A stretch of DNA of 64,000 nt from JAWKOK01 sp963765875 (GTDB lineage: Bacteria; Chloroflexota; Anaerolineae; Caldilineales; Caldilineaceae), in contig CAVXYK010000010.1 of the NCBI GenBank assembly GCA_963765875.1, positions 62,001 through 126,000 of the forward strand. Direction: 5' to 3'. Position numbers and translations under genes: made by a program. Shown piece after piece: positions 55,434 to 64,000 of this stretch. The notes beneath the pieces were generated by a model. It was not told the DNA's origin and made no database searches. It was given only the letters and a program-made list of their open reading frames with translations. Numbering within the stretch: position 1 is the first letter of the stretch; every line of letters begins with the position of its first letter.

Positions 55434-57669
55434 CTAAAAGTCCGGCTCCCAGTCAAAAAACATCTCTGTCGGCGGTCTGTCTTCGATGGCCGCGGTCTCG
55501 CGTTGGTGCAGCAGCGTCGTCTTGACGATGAGGCGCAGCCGTGCGCCGTTGTCGATCTTGACGGCCACGGGCTTGGTCGGACGGTCCAGGGCGTAGCGGG
55601 CCGCGTTGCGGCCGATGGCCTCGTAGGTCTCTAGTGTGAGGCTGGGCGATTGGGGAAACAGCTCCAGATTGTTGAGCCGGCGCAAGCCCGCGCTTGTGAA
55701 TGACTGCCGTGCCTCGCGATTGTAGCCCGATGGCGATGCCCGATCCGCTGACCTGCGCGCCGATGTAGCCGATGGCTGCACAGTCCGACGTATGATGCAC
55801 CTTGATCATGCGTGCGATCATTCCCTCCCTGGCCACGCCCGTAAGGATGGCGATCAGCACATCCTCGTGGCTGAGCCCACCGATGGTGCTGGTCAGCGCC
55901 TCATTGAAGGCCGGGCCGACGGCCACGAGAATCTCGTTGCGCGTTCCGTCGCGCACCGGGCCCAACGCAATCAGCTTGTCAGTCGGCGTCCCGATGTTCT
56001 CATCGATGAAGTCGTAGGGTTCCTTGGCCTGGGGAATGGCCTGGATCTCGGCCCAGCGCTCGCCCTCCACACGATAGCCGGTGCCGGGGCCGGCATAGTC
56101 GTTCACATCGTTGATGGCGCTAAGCACATGGAAATCACGGTCGAAGATGGCTGAAGGCTGGAGATAGTCGGCGGCCAGGCGTTGGCGACCCATCTCCAGC
56201 ACGTTGGCAGCCACATCCTCGAAGCCGCGCTTTTGCAGTGCAGCGGCCACGTCGACCATGGTCAGGTCGCTCTCCAGGAAGCGGTCGGCGGCCTCAGAGA
56301 TCGGCGACAAGGTCACGGTCGGCCATATCTTCGCTACTGAAGGCCATGACAGCGGTCTCGATCTCCTCGTCGCTGATGGCCGGAAATCCCAATTCATCGT
56401 AGACGGCTTGGATGGCTAACGCACCCTTGCGTCGGATGGCCGTCGTCTCTTCCTCGGAGATGGGCCGCAGCCCGGCGTCGACCTGCATGTCGCGCTGGAG
56501 CACGTTGTAGTCGTCCAGATCCTCGGCGTCAAAGTTGCCGCCGCCGAAGAGGTTGTCCCGCTTTGGCATCACGCTGAAGCCCGAGTGGACGAAGTCGGTG
56601 CCGGGCAAAAACTGCAACATGAGCTTGGCCGTCTTGCGAATCTCGGAATGGGAGGCCAACGCGTCGTTGCCGGATGCCACCTCCAAGCCCAACATGGAGG
56701 CGAGCAAGTTTTCGGCCAGCACCGCACGCACGCCGCCGGGCAATGCCTCGGGCAGGGCGATGCAGGAGATGGAGCCGTTCTGGACGCCCTGGCTGCCCGC
56801 ACCTTTGGTCACCAAGAGGCAGCGCGCTTCCAGATAGAGCATGGAGCATTTCTCGGCATTGCCCATCAGTGCCTCGGAGCCCGTCCCCGACGTGAAGCGG
56901 ATCTTGACCCCACGTGAGGCGTAGGCCGAGGCCAGAAAGGCCTTGGACCAGGGCGTGTCGTCGCCGTCGACAAAGGTCTGCTCCGTGCCGTAGACTGAGA
57001 GCGTTTCGGCGTAGGTGACCAGTCCCTTCATGGCAAGCTTCAGCCCCAGCGCCTCCTCGACCGCACATTGGGTGAGCACGCCGCCGCGGCCGGTCTGGGT
57101 GCCGACCAGGATGGCCAGCGCGTTGAAGGGTGCGTTGCGCGCAACGCGCACCGTCGTCTCGGCCTCGGCAAATCCGCGCAATCCGGCCTCGGCCGCGTCG
57201 GCGGCCAGCAGGGCGGGGTGTTCCTTCCAGTTGGTGACATGGGCCTGGTTGGCGGGCGTACGACGCACACGCATCTTGGCCAGCCCCATCATCATCTCCA
57301 GCACATTCATGTGGCGCATGATCTCGACCAGCTTGGCCGGCGTGCAGCCGGCGATCAACTGGCGCACTTCGCGTTGGGGCACATTGACGTCGGTCAACAT
57401 GCGCGCCAGCGTTATCGACGGCACAAGCATAGCCGCTTTGGCTACTGAGAGATCCAATGCATGGGCGGCGATGAAGAGGTCGATGGCGTCAAAATCTTCA
57501 CGCTGACGCCCATCCATCTCGACCACCTGTCCGTCCTCGATACGCAGACCCGGTTCTGGATCATAGGGGCTGTCGACGACGGTCAACCCGGCCTCAGGCC
57601 ATGGATCGACAAAGGTTTCAGGTTGATGTCACGCTCGGCCAATGCGGCAAAACGACGGGATTGAGTCAT
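55434..57669 (-). CDS. B12-dependent diol/glycerol dehydratase, large and medium subunits fused; three frameshifts
   Basis: Start MTQSRRFAALAERDINLKP at 57669. Large-subunit motifs: MTVVDSPYDPEPGLRI, RHMNVLEMMMGLAKMRVRRT, NAPFNALAILVGTQTGRGGV, DGDDTPWSKAFLASAYASRG, SMLYLEARCLLVTKGAGSQG, FLPGTDFVHSGFS, VLSAINDVNDYAGPGTGYRV. With no stop, the chain continues into the medium subunit: VGPAFNEALTSTIGGLSHED, SGSGIAIGLQSRGTAVIHKR, NNLELFPQSPSLTLETYEAI. Frame changes at about 57615 (missing T), 56298 and 55680 (extra G). It eliminates water from 1,2-diols by an adenosylcobalamin radical. No reactivase or microcompartment gene is in view. Confidence 0.88.
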
Positions 57670-57705
57670 TGGACGCTTCCAGTTTTGTTCAAAAAAATCA
57701 GGATA

Positions 57706-57785
57706 GAACACGGATACAACGGATCGGGCGAATCTTCACGGATCTCTTCAGGGTTTATCCGTAGAAATCCGCCCGATCCGCGTTC
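57706..57785. repeat. Inverted repeat, ACACGGAT/ATCCGCGT type
   Basis: GAACACGGAT, GGATCGGGCG and their partners CGCCCGATCC and ATCCGCGTTC build an 80-base imperfect stem between the dehydratase start and the peptidase stop. Confidence 0.6.
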
Positions 57786-57797
57786 TGTTGTACAGTT

Positions 57798-58876
57798 CTA
57801 CAACGAAATCAAATCTTTGTCTACCGCCATCAAGTTCTCATAGCCATTCTCGCGCACAACAATGACGTCCTCAATACGCACGCCGAACTTGTCTTGGAGA
57901 TAAGCTCCCGGTTCAACAGACATGACCATGCCTTCTTGCAGATGATCTGCCACATCGGGTTTGAAGGCTGGCCCGGGATCATGGACGCTCAATCCGACAG
58001 AATGCCCAATCCGTGCGTGAAGAACTTGCCGTAGCCGGCATCTTCGATGCAGGCGCGGGCGGCAGCATCCACATCACCCATGGGGACGCCTGGAGCGATC
58101 TTTTCGAATGCAGCGTTCTGGGCATCTCGCACCGCGACGTAGAGCCGGCGCATCTCCTTGTTCGGCGTGCCGACGCAGAGTGTGCGAGTCATGTCGGAGC
58201 AGTAGCCGTGCAGGATGACACCCAGATCGATGATGACGAGATCGCCGTCTCGGATCTGTCGCATGTCCGGTTGGTGATGGATCTCCCAGGCATTTTCGCC
58301 GATAGCAACAATGGGTCCGAAAGAGGGGCCGTCCAGCGTCTCGTTTTTGGCGATGCGGCTGAGGATTCTGCCGCGTAGAAATCGCTCAGTGACGCCGGGC
58401 ACGATCTCAGGCAGTGTGGCCGTGAAGATCGCCTCTGCCATTCGTTGTGCCCGATGCATGAATTCAATTTCGGCTTCAGACTTGCGCATGCGAACAGTTT
58501 CGATGGTATGCGTAATCTTCAGTTTATGACCATCAAGGTCACGCAGAAGTTGGAGAAAGCGCTCATGGCCGATATCGCTTTCAATGCCGATGGTTGAGGA
58601 TTTGGGTAGGCGTTCGGCGATGGCGTCGACAGGGTACAAGTTTGTTGAGAGTTCGACGCCCGACGTTTGCTGCTCGGCCCAGGGTATGCAGCGGAAAGAG
58701 GTTGCAAGAATCGCGTGATCCTGTGTCAACAGCAGCGAACGCGGTTCGCCCCGGAAGCCGGTGGCGTAGCGCACGTTGTGTTCACCGGTGATGAAGAGCG
58801 CGTCAACACCGTCGGCCATCATTTGTTGACGGATACGCCGTTGACGCGTTGCGTATTCTTCCTTGGTGAAGTCCAT
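57798..58876 (-). CDS. M24 family metallopeptidase (Xaa-Pro aminopeptidase-like), frameshifted near its end
   Basis: From MDFTKEEYATRQRRIRQQMM: creatinase-type N-domain (VDALFITGEHNVRYATGFRG), then the pita-bread domain with metal ligands in VIIDLGVILHGYCSDMTRT (D, D), FTHGLGHSVG (H), MSVEPGAYL (E) and GVRIEDVIVV (E). The frame changes at about 58003, where one C is missing in FTHGLG|HSVGLSVHDPG. An ATG at 58930 would add 18 residues. Cleaves N-terminal residues before proline, or related dipeptides. Confidence 0.9.
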
Positions 58877-59068
58877 ATGGTTGGGGTCCGGTTGGATGTA
58901 GATCGAGTTGTAGACACGTGGCCGATCCACCTCCCGGAAGTGGATCTCTGACGGTCGTATTAGGGAGACGGTTAAGCTATAGAGAACTGGTGACTTGTGA
59001 ATGGGACTCCGTTGGTGCCGTGTATCTCGAACAATGAATATGCATCAAACTAGTTCATCAACAATTCA

Positions 59069-60322
59069 CTATTGGGTTTCTAGATCTACACCAACAGTGG
59101 CTGCACCTCTGTCTGCAACGGCAGTGTTGTCACCTCTACCCAGATCGGCATGCATGTAGCAGTTGACCTCGCTGCGAATCCCCAAGCCCTTGGGTGTTTG
59201 GCTGCCATCGAAATTGAAGTCGGCCATGTAGATGCCGGGCTCGATGGTGAACATGACGCCGGGAATCAACTGTCGGCGATCCTGGCTCTCCAGATTGTCG
59301 ATGTTGACACCGATGTAGTGGCCGGTCGGGCCCAGGCTGTGGCCGGTGCGGTGCATGATGAAGTCGCCATAGCCTGCATCGATGATCACCTGGCGGCTGG
59401 CATCGTCGACCTCATAGCCGTAGACTGCCTCGCCGGCGTCAAGCCGAGTCTGGATGAACTCGACGGCGCGATCGCGGGCTGCCGCAACCACGTTGAAGAC
59501 TTCCGTCACTTTGGGCGGTGTACTTTCGCCCGCGAAGGCCGTCCACGTGAGATCGGCGAATACGTTGTCCGGGTCGCCGACCTTACGGCTCCACAGGTCG
59601 ATCAAGATCGCGTCGCCCTCGTGGATGGGGCTATGACGTTTCTCGCTGGACATGTAGTGGGGATCGGCAGCATTGCCGTTGACCGAGACTAGAGATGTCA
59701 GCTCCCCGACCATGTCGTGCTCGACAAAGAAGTCGGTGATGAATTGCTGGGCCTGGAATTCGGTGATTGGCCGGCCGTCACGCAGCTCTTGGGCGATGAA
59801 GGCGAAGGCGGCATTCTTGGCGGCCAGGCAAATGCCAGCGGCTTGACGATGGCTGGCGAGCTGTTCGGGCGTCAACACGGCCTCGACCGACTGCACCAGA
59901 TCGGCGCTGCTGACGATCTCGGCGCCGGTGCTCTTGATGACCAGTTCCATTGTGCCGGCGTCGACACGGCTCACGTAGGGGATGGCATTCTCGGGGCTAT
60001 ATTCCATGGCGATCTTTGGCTGTCGCCCCGGCTCCACACCGATCAACTTGGGCAGCATGGCGGCCAATTCCTGCCAACTCACATAGCGAAGCATCTCTCC
60101 CTGCAACTCGGGGTTGACGCCGACAAACGCGTTGGATTCGATGGCGTGGATCAGCCAGGCCGGACGACCCTCTGCAGGAATCCAGAGAAACCAGCGTCGG
60201 CTGCCGCCTGAGCGCAGGCCCGCCACCGAGATAGCGATGGGGTTCTGCTGCCAGAAACTGTAGAGCAGCCAGCCATCGAGGCCTTGCTCTTGGAGGTATG
60301 ATTGAACATCTGAAAGCTTCAT
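59069..60322 (-). CDS. M24 family metallopeptidase, second paralog
   Basis: 417 residues from MKLSDVQSYLQEQGLDGWLL, intact. N-domain WLLYSFWQQNPIAISVAGLR, catalytic domain with ILIDLWSRKVGDPDNVFADL (D, D), MHRTGHSLGPTGHYIGVNID (H), FTIEPGIYM (E) and IRSEVNCYM (E). Similar in kind to the previous gene but clearly diverged; may be specialised for another dipeptide. Confidence 0.92.
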   Translation of the reverse strand: MKLSDVQSYLQEQGLDGWLLYSFWQQNPIAISVAGLRSGGSRRWFLWIPAEGRPAWLIHAIESNAFVGVNPELQGEMLRYVSWQELAAMLPKLIGVEPGRQPKIAMEYSPENAIPYVSRVDAGTMELVIKSTGAEIVSSADLVQSVEAVLTPEQLASHRQAAGICLAAKNAAFAFIAQELRDGRPITEFQAQQFITDFFVEHDMVGELTSLVSVNGNAADPHYMSSEKRHSPIHEGDAILIDLWSRKVGDPDNVFADLTWTAFAGESTPPKVTEVFNVVAAARDRAVEFIQTRLDAGEAVYGYEVDDASRQVIIDAGYGDFIMHRTGHSLGPTGHYIGVNIDNLESQDRRQLIPGVMFTIEPGIYMADFNFDGSQTPKGLGIRSEVNCYMHADLGRGDNTAVADRGAATVGVDLETQ

Positions 60323-60637
60323 CGTATCGGCCTTCTGTCGATAGTTTCTTGAGTGATAATTTCTACGCTCGAGATATGGGCAAGCGTGTTTCGTTGTCAG
60401 ATCTCGCCGATGGAAGTCGAGGAAAGGTTGGCTTGCCAATCGATTTGAAGACAAATGCAACCAGTTCGCCTGGATCTTGGTCCAGACCTTGAGGACGCCA
60501 CTTTGTCTTTGGTCCGATTATCGCAGACCCTACAGATTTTGTCCAAGAGCGTAATTTTAATTCCAATTCCGAAGATTGGAGAGCGAATTCAGCAAGATTC
60601 CGCTTCCGGGAGCATCTCAATCTAGGGAGGCGTCGTC

Positions 60638-60714
60638 AAAGTGCCGGGGACGGTCCGGCAATCGGTCTTCAAGCCGAGACTTTCTGGACCGTCCCTGGCG
60701 CTTTCTGCCCGAAT
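60638..60714. repeat. REP-like stem, AAGTGCCGGGGA type, copy 2
   Basis: AAAGTGCCGGGGACGGTCC at the left and GGACCGTCCCTGGCGCTTT at the right pair over about 19 bases with few mismatches. Confidence 0.7.
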
Positions 60715-60746
60715 CTGCTATGTGCCCCTCCGCCGCTTCGGCGTGA

Positions 60747-60774
60747 TTGACAGGCACGAAGAGCGTGATAAGAT
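60747..60774 (+). promoter_or_regulatory. Promoter of the formamidase gene
   Basis: TTGACA (60747-60752), 16-base spacer, TAAGAT (60769-60774) preceded by TGA, 57 bases before the ATG. Confidence 0.6.
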
Positions 60775-60831
60775 CAACCCGGTTCGCTTTTCCGTATCCT
60801 TCAATCGGCAACTGCAAAAGGACGTAAACCA

Positions 60832-61752
60832 ATGACCCTCCATACCTTTCAACCGACCCGTTATTACACCACCATGGGCACACATGAACCGGCGCTAAAC
60901 ATCGCACCAGGTGATACGGTGATCACGACCACTGTGGACGCCGCCGGGCATGACGCCGGTAACGAACAGGTGACGCCGCGCGGCAATCCCATGACCGGCC
61001 CTTTTTTCATCGACGGCGCTGAGCCGGGCGATACGCTAATCATTCATCTTGAGAAGATCACGCCCAATCGCACGCAGGGCTGGGGCAGCGCCATGCTGGC
61101 GCCCAACGTGGTCGATCCGGAGTATGTGCCGGAGCTTCCCTGGCCGCCCACCGGTGAACGCTCCCGTTCCTATTGGCATGTGGACGTCGAAGCAGGCACG
61201 GTGATGCTGGAGAAACCGGATACCCGCATCGGCCGCTTCACCATGCCCATCCGGCCCATGATCGGCTGCTTCGGCGTGGCCCCGGCCGGCGGCGAGGCCA
61301 TCTCCACCGCGACCTCGGCCGCCCACGGCGGCAACATGGACTATCGTCACTTCGTCGAAGGCAAGACCGTCTACTTCCCGGTCTTTGCGCCCGGAGCCCT
61401 CTTCTTTCTGGGCGACGGTCACGCCATCCAGGGCGATGGCGAAATGGCGGGTACCGGCGTCGAGATCTCGTGCGACGTCCAATTCACCGTCGGCTTGCGC
61501 AAGGGGCAGACAATCCACTGGCCGAGGGCTGAGGACGATGAATACATCTATGCCGCGGGCAATGCTCGTCCTCTCGATCAGGCCGTCCAACATGCCACCA
61601 CCGAGCTGCTGCGCTGGCTGATGGACGAATACGAACTGGACGCGCTGGGGGCCAACACGCTCATGGGCCAATGCGTCGAGTACGATCTCGGCAACATGTT
61701 TGACCCTGCGTATACGATGGTGTGCAAAATGGCAAAGCGCTGGCTGAAATAA
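60832..61752 (+). CDS. Acetamidase/formamidase family protein
   Basis: 306 residues. FmdA/AmdA fold: NQ-type ligand region GNPMTGPFFIDGAEPGDTLI, PIRPMIGCFGVAPAGGEAIS, AHGGNMDYRHFVEGKTVYFP, GDGHAIQGDGEMAGTGVEIS, the last three being the hallmark metal and substrate loops. Hydrolyses short amides to ammonia and acid. Good ribosome site AAAGGACG. Followed by a Gfo/Idh oxidoreductase gene. Confidence 0.94.
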   Translation: MTLHTFQPTRYYTTMGTHEPALNIAPGDTVITTTVDAAGHDAGNEQVTPRGNPMTGPFFIDGAEPGDTLIIHLEKITPNRTQGWGSAMLAPNVVDPEYVPELPWPPTGERSRSYWHVDVEAGTVMLEKPDTRIGRFTMPIRPMIGCFGVAPAGGEAISTATSAAHGGNMDYRHFVEGKTVYFPVFAPGALFFLGDGHAIQGDGEMAGTGVEISCDVQFTVGLRKGQTIHWPRAEDDEYIYAAGNARPLDQAVQHATTELLRWLMDEYELDALGANTLMGQCVEYDLGNMFDPAYTMVCKMAKRWLK

Positions 61753-61755
61753 CAA

Positions 61756-61835
61756 GAACAAAGATCGAAGATCGGAGAACAAAGATCATTGTCATCCGGG
61801 CAAGAAATCGGCTGTCCGATCTTCGATCTTTGTTC
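61756..61835. repeat. Perfect 21-bp inverted repeat between formamidase and oxidoreductase genes
   Basis: Left arm GAACAAAGATCGAAGATCGG plus A is exactly complementary to the right arm ending TTCGATCTTTGTTC, with a 38-base loop containing a further AACAAAGATC. REP-like or an mRNA-processing stem. Confidence 0.65.
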
Positions 61836-61865
61836 TTCATTCATTTCCAAATAGGAGACCCTTTC

Positions 61866-62999
61866 ATGACAAACACTTCTCCCCTCCGCGTCGCCATCAT
61901 CGGCACAGCGCGGCGGTCAGACTATCTGTATGGACCCATCGTGGCCGCGCTGCCGGATGAGGTTGAACTGGTCGGCGTCTGGGGGCGCAGCGAGGACCCG
62001 GCGCGCAAGCTGGGCGAGAGCCTGGATGCACCTTGGTACACCGACATGGCCAAGCTGGTCAGCGAGACCGAGCCGGAGATCGGCATTGTCTCTGTGGCCT
62101 ACGCCGCCAATGGCGAGGTCGGCCTGATGGCGGTTGAGCACGGGTTGAACGTGCTGCTCGAGACGCCAATCGCGCATGATTTAGGCGAGGCCGACGCCAT
62201 CATCGCAGCGGCCGACGCGCGTGGTCTCAAAATCGAAGTGGCTGAGCAGTTCCACCGGCGACCTCTGGAGCAGATCAAGCTGGCGCTCATCGATTCCGGG
62301 CTCTTCGGCACAGTCTACTCGTCCTTCAACGACTTCGCCGGCCATGGCTACCACGGCGTCAGCGTGATGCGCAGTTATCTGGGTTTTGACGCCAATCCGG
62401 TGCAGGTGACTGGCGTGGTACGCAGCTATGAGTTGGGCGAACACTGGGCGCGCATCTCCAATACTTTTGGGCGACGCAATGAAAATCTGGAGCATGGCGT
62501 CATCGAGTTCGAGGACGGTCGGCTGGGCATCTTCAGTTGGACGTCCGTCGGCTACGATTCGCCGCTCCGTTGGTGGCGCAGTAGCCGATTCCTGGCGGAA
62601 AAGGGTATGGGCATCACCGTGGGTGTGGGGTTGGACGTGGAAGAGCGCCTCTCACTCCTGGCCCCAGGCGGGGAAGCACCCTACTTCATCACGCTGGAGC
62701 GGCGCTGGGAGCGCAACGATGGCGGCATTCTGGAGAGCCTGGTTGCCCACACCGGCGACGCTGACCAGCCCGTCATCACCTGGCAAAACCCCTTCCGTCC
62801 GGCCCACCAGGGCCACGGTCAGCACTGGCACGACGACGAAATTGGCGTGGCCGGCTGTCTCATGAGTCTGGTCGACGCCGTCCGCAACGACACGGAGCCG
62901 AGCTATGGCCCGCAGCAAGCGCGCCTTGATCAGGAGTTGATCCTGGCCATCCGCCAGTCGTCGGAAGAGGGCGGCATTCCGGTGAAACTGCCGTTATAA
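61866..62999 (+). CDS. Gfo/Idh/MocA family oxidoreductase
   Basis: 377 residues from MTNTSPLRVAIIGTARRSDY with AGGAGACCC in front. N-terminal Rossmann fold (VAIIGTARRSDYLYGPIVAA; the usual GxGxxG is replaced by GTARRSD), ETPIAHDLGEADAI in place of the EKP motif, and AEQFHRRPLEQIKLALIDSG starting the C-terminal domain. NAD(P)-dependent redox of a sugar or inositol is typical; with ETP for EKP the catalytic Lys is missing, so the reaction may differ. Confidence 0.88.
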   Translation: MTNTSPLRVAIIGTARRSDYLYGPIVAALPDEVELVGVWGRSEDPARKLGESLDAPWYTDMAKLVSETEPEIGIVSVAYAANGEVGLMAVEHGLNVLLETPIAHDLGEADAIIAAADARGLKIEVAEQFHRRPLEQIKLALIDSGLFGTVYSSFNDFAGHGYHGVSVMRSYLGFDANPVQVTGVVRSYELGEHWARISNTFGRRNENLEHGVIEFEDGRLGIFSWTSVGYDSPLRWWRSSRFLAEKGMGITVGVGLDVEERLSLLAPGGEAPYFITLERRWERNDGGILESLVAHTGDADQPVITWQNPFRPAHQGHGQHWHDDEIGVAGCLMSLVDAVRNDTEPSYGPQQARLDQELILAIRQSSEEGGIPVKLPL

Positions 63000-63024
63000 C
63001 ATGAGAAATGTGAGCGAAGGCGAA

Positions 63025-63055
63025 GATGCCTGACTTCTGTCAGGAGTCAGGCATC
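63025..63055 (+). terminator. Stem-loop after the oxidoreductase gene
   Basis: GATGCCTGAC pairs with GTCAGGCATC (10 bp, 11-base loop), 25 bases after the stop. No T-run. Confidence 0.45.
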
Positions 63056-63162
63056 CGGCGCGTGAACATGGTTGTTCGACCGGTAGGGCACCACGTGCCC
63101 GATGCTACGCCATGCGATCATTTCGGCTAATGCGGTGGGGGGCATGATGAACGGCTGTCCAG

Positions 63163-63724
63163 CTAGTTCAGCTGAAGATGTGCACGCGCCGCCACCATCC
63201 AGGGATGCACGACCCGCAATTGCTCGCGTTGATCCCAAAGAAAATCGAGATAGACCAGCGCCGCCTGATCCAAAGACCGGTCAAGTGCGGCCAACAGATC
63301 GTCCAGATAAGGCGGTGTGCCGGACTGGTCCCAAGCGATCTTGTCGGCCACGAAGACGATCTTGTCGAGTTCGGATGGATTGCCCTTGAGCGTGGTGTGA
63401 CATTCGATTGCGCTCAACACGGCGACATCGGTGACGCCGAATAGCTCAGCGGGCTATCGGTACCGATAGCTTCTGATGGATGATCATGGGGAAGGTCTCT
63501 TCTTCCGGCAGCAGATCGATCTTCAGCGCACGGGCGGCTTGGACGCGATGCTCGTTGGGAATGACGGCGCTGATGTCATGCAGCAGCCCGGCCAGCTCGG
63601 CCTTGGGCTGGGAGACACCGAAGATCGCAGCCAGCCGCATGGCTTCATCGGCCACAGCGCCGACATGCGCAGCAGTCTCGGAGAGGCCGCTATCGATGAG
63701 AAATTTTGTGACATCGTGGCGCAT
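63163..63724 (-). CDS. yqeK: HD-domain hydrolase, YqeK-like (Ap4A/bis-nucleosyl polyphosphatase), frameshifted
   Basis: N-terminal frame: HVGAVADEAMRLAAIFGVSQ, AELAGLLHDISAVIPNEHRV (HD dyad), EETFPMIIHQKLSV. Second frame from about 63448: ELFGVTDVAVLSAIECHTTL (distal His), LDKIVFVADKIAWDQSGTPP (distal Asp). This is the YqeK order. One extra base at 63448 breaks it. Members hydrolyse Ap4A or act as HD hydrolases next to nadD; no nadD is seen here, though the window ends nearby. Confidence 0.86.
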
Positions 63725-64000
63725 ATCGGCACCGGTGCATGGATTCCCATCAGGACTCGACCGTGGGTATCAAAGCTGCAATGGTACCAGAATTCGTCAT
63801 ACTCTCATCCTTGCTGTTGAAAAATCGTGATTGACGGTCTTCTTTCGCCGATGGTACGCCTCCGGGTCTGACCGCATAAATGCTTGAATCCCAAACCTTG
63901 ATACCTTAAGCTCCGGCTGTTCTCAAATACTCTGACCGAAATGCTGGATTTTAAAAATCCATGGCTCACAGGTGCCAGCAACCATGTCTGAACAACCCAA
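63725..64000. other. End of window, no gene seen
   Basis: Upstream region of the YqeK-like gene. I see no coding frame with a ribosome site; a gene may start beyond the window. Confidence 0.4.

Larger units (their letters stand above)
60323..60831. other. Divergent intergenic region with REP unit and promoter
   Basis: No gene seen. Contains the REP-like repeat 60638-60714 and the promoter 60747-60774. Confidence 0.5.

Noticed and set aside
57670..57800. Cobalamin riboswitch upstream of the B12-dependent dehydratase
   Set aside because: The sequence is a simple dispersed inverted repeat; no B12-box-like core was found.

Overview
The window looks like one contig of a moderately GC-rich bacterium. 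I infer a member of the Chloroflexota (Anaerolineae/Caldilineae-like). The basis is gene content: several enolase-superfamily sugar-acid dehydratases, Opp/Dpp-type and sugar-type ABC importers with Tat/lipobox binding proteins, a phytase-like choice-of-anchor protein, acetamidase, paired M24 peptidases, and very many palindromic intergenic repeats. No rRNA or marker protein settles the lineage, so this is an inference.

Layout. 1-12000 is a type I restriction-modification island: hsdM (cut by the window start), hsdS, hsdR and a YgjP-like metalloprotease. Toxin-antitoxin-like modules, an IS1182-type insertion in hsdS, a decayed IS4 relative and a DUF559 endonuclease gene beside a 100-bp repeat lie among them. 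Two of the modules sit exactly where a gene end (hsdM 3' end, hsdR 5' end) is duplicated. 12000-19300 holds a tRNA-Lys-like sequence, a lipoprotein, a RibD-C-like reductase, rpiA and ppk1. 19400-23700 is a secreted phytase-like/choice-of-anchor gene split by a 940-bp insertion made largely of polypurine. 24100-26180 has an enolase-superfamily gene and a PIN/Phd toxin-antitoxin pair. 26463-33037 is a complete five-gene Opp/Dpp-type ABC operon with a good promoter and terminator. 33128-39842 has two more enolase-superfamily genes, an SDR and a large FtsX-type permease. 40000-46500 holds assorted hydrolases (DHH, dienelactone hydrolase, alpha/beta hydrolase) and small genes. 46700-53130 is a minus-strand sugar-acid operon: binding protein, RraA-like aldolase, a MalF-MalG fused permease and a glucarate-dehydratase-like enzyme. 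53900-57670 encodes a B12-type diol/glycerol dehydratase with large and medium subunits fused, plus a coupled methyltransferase. 57800-63730 has two M24 peptidases, formamidase, a Gfo/Idh/MocA oxidoreductase and a YqeK-like HD hydrolase.

How it fits together. The 24-53 kb part reads as uptake and breakdown of oxidised carbohydrates or oligomers: ABC import, enolase-superfamily dehydration, SDR or Gfo/Idh redox steps, and RraA-type aldol cleavage. The first 12 kb is a defence island under heavy mobile-element traffic.

Caution. More than a dozen otherwise well conserved genes, including rpiA, carry a single-base frameshift, and the polypurine block sits in frame inside a gene. Uncorrected sequencing or assembly error is a serious alternative to biology for these. 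Frameshifted genes are therefore listed over their full reconstructed span and flagged.
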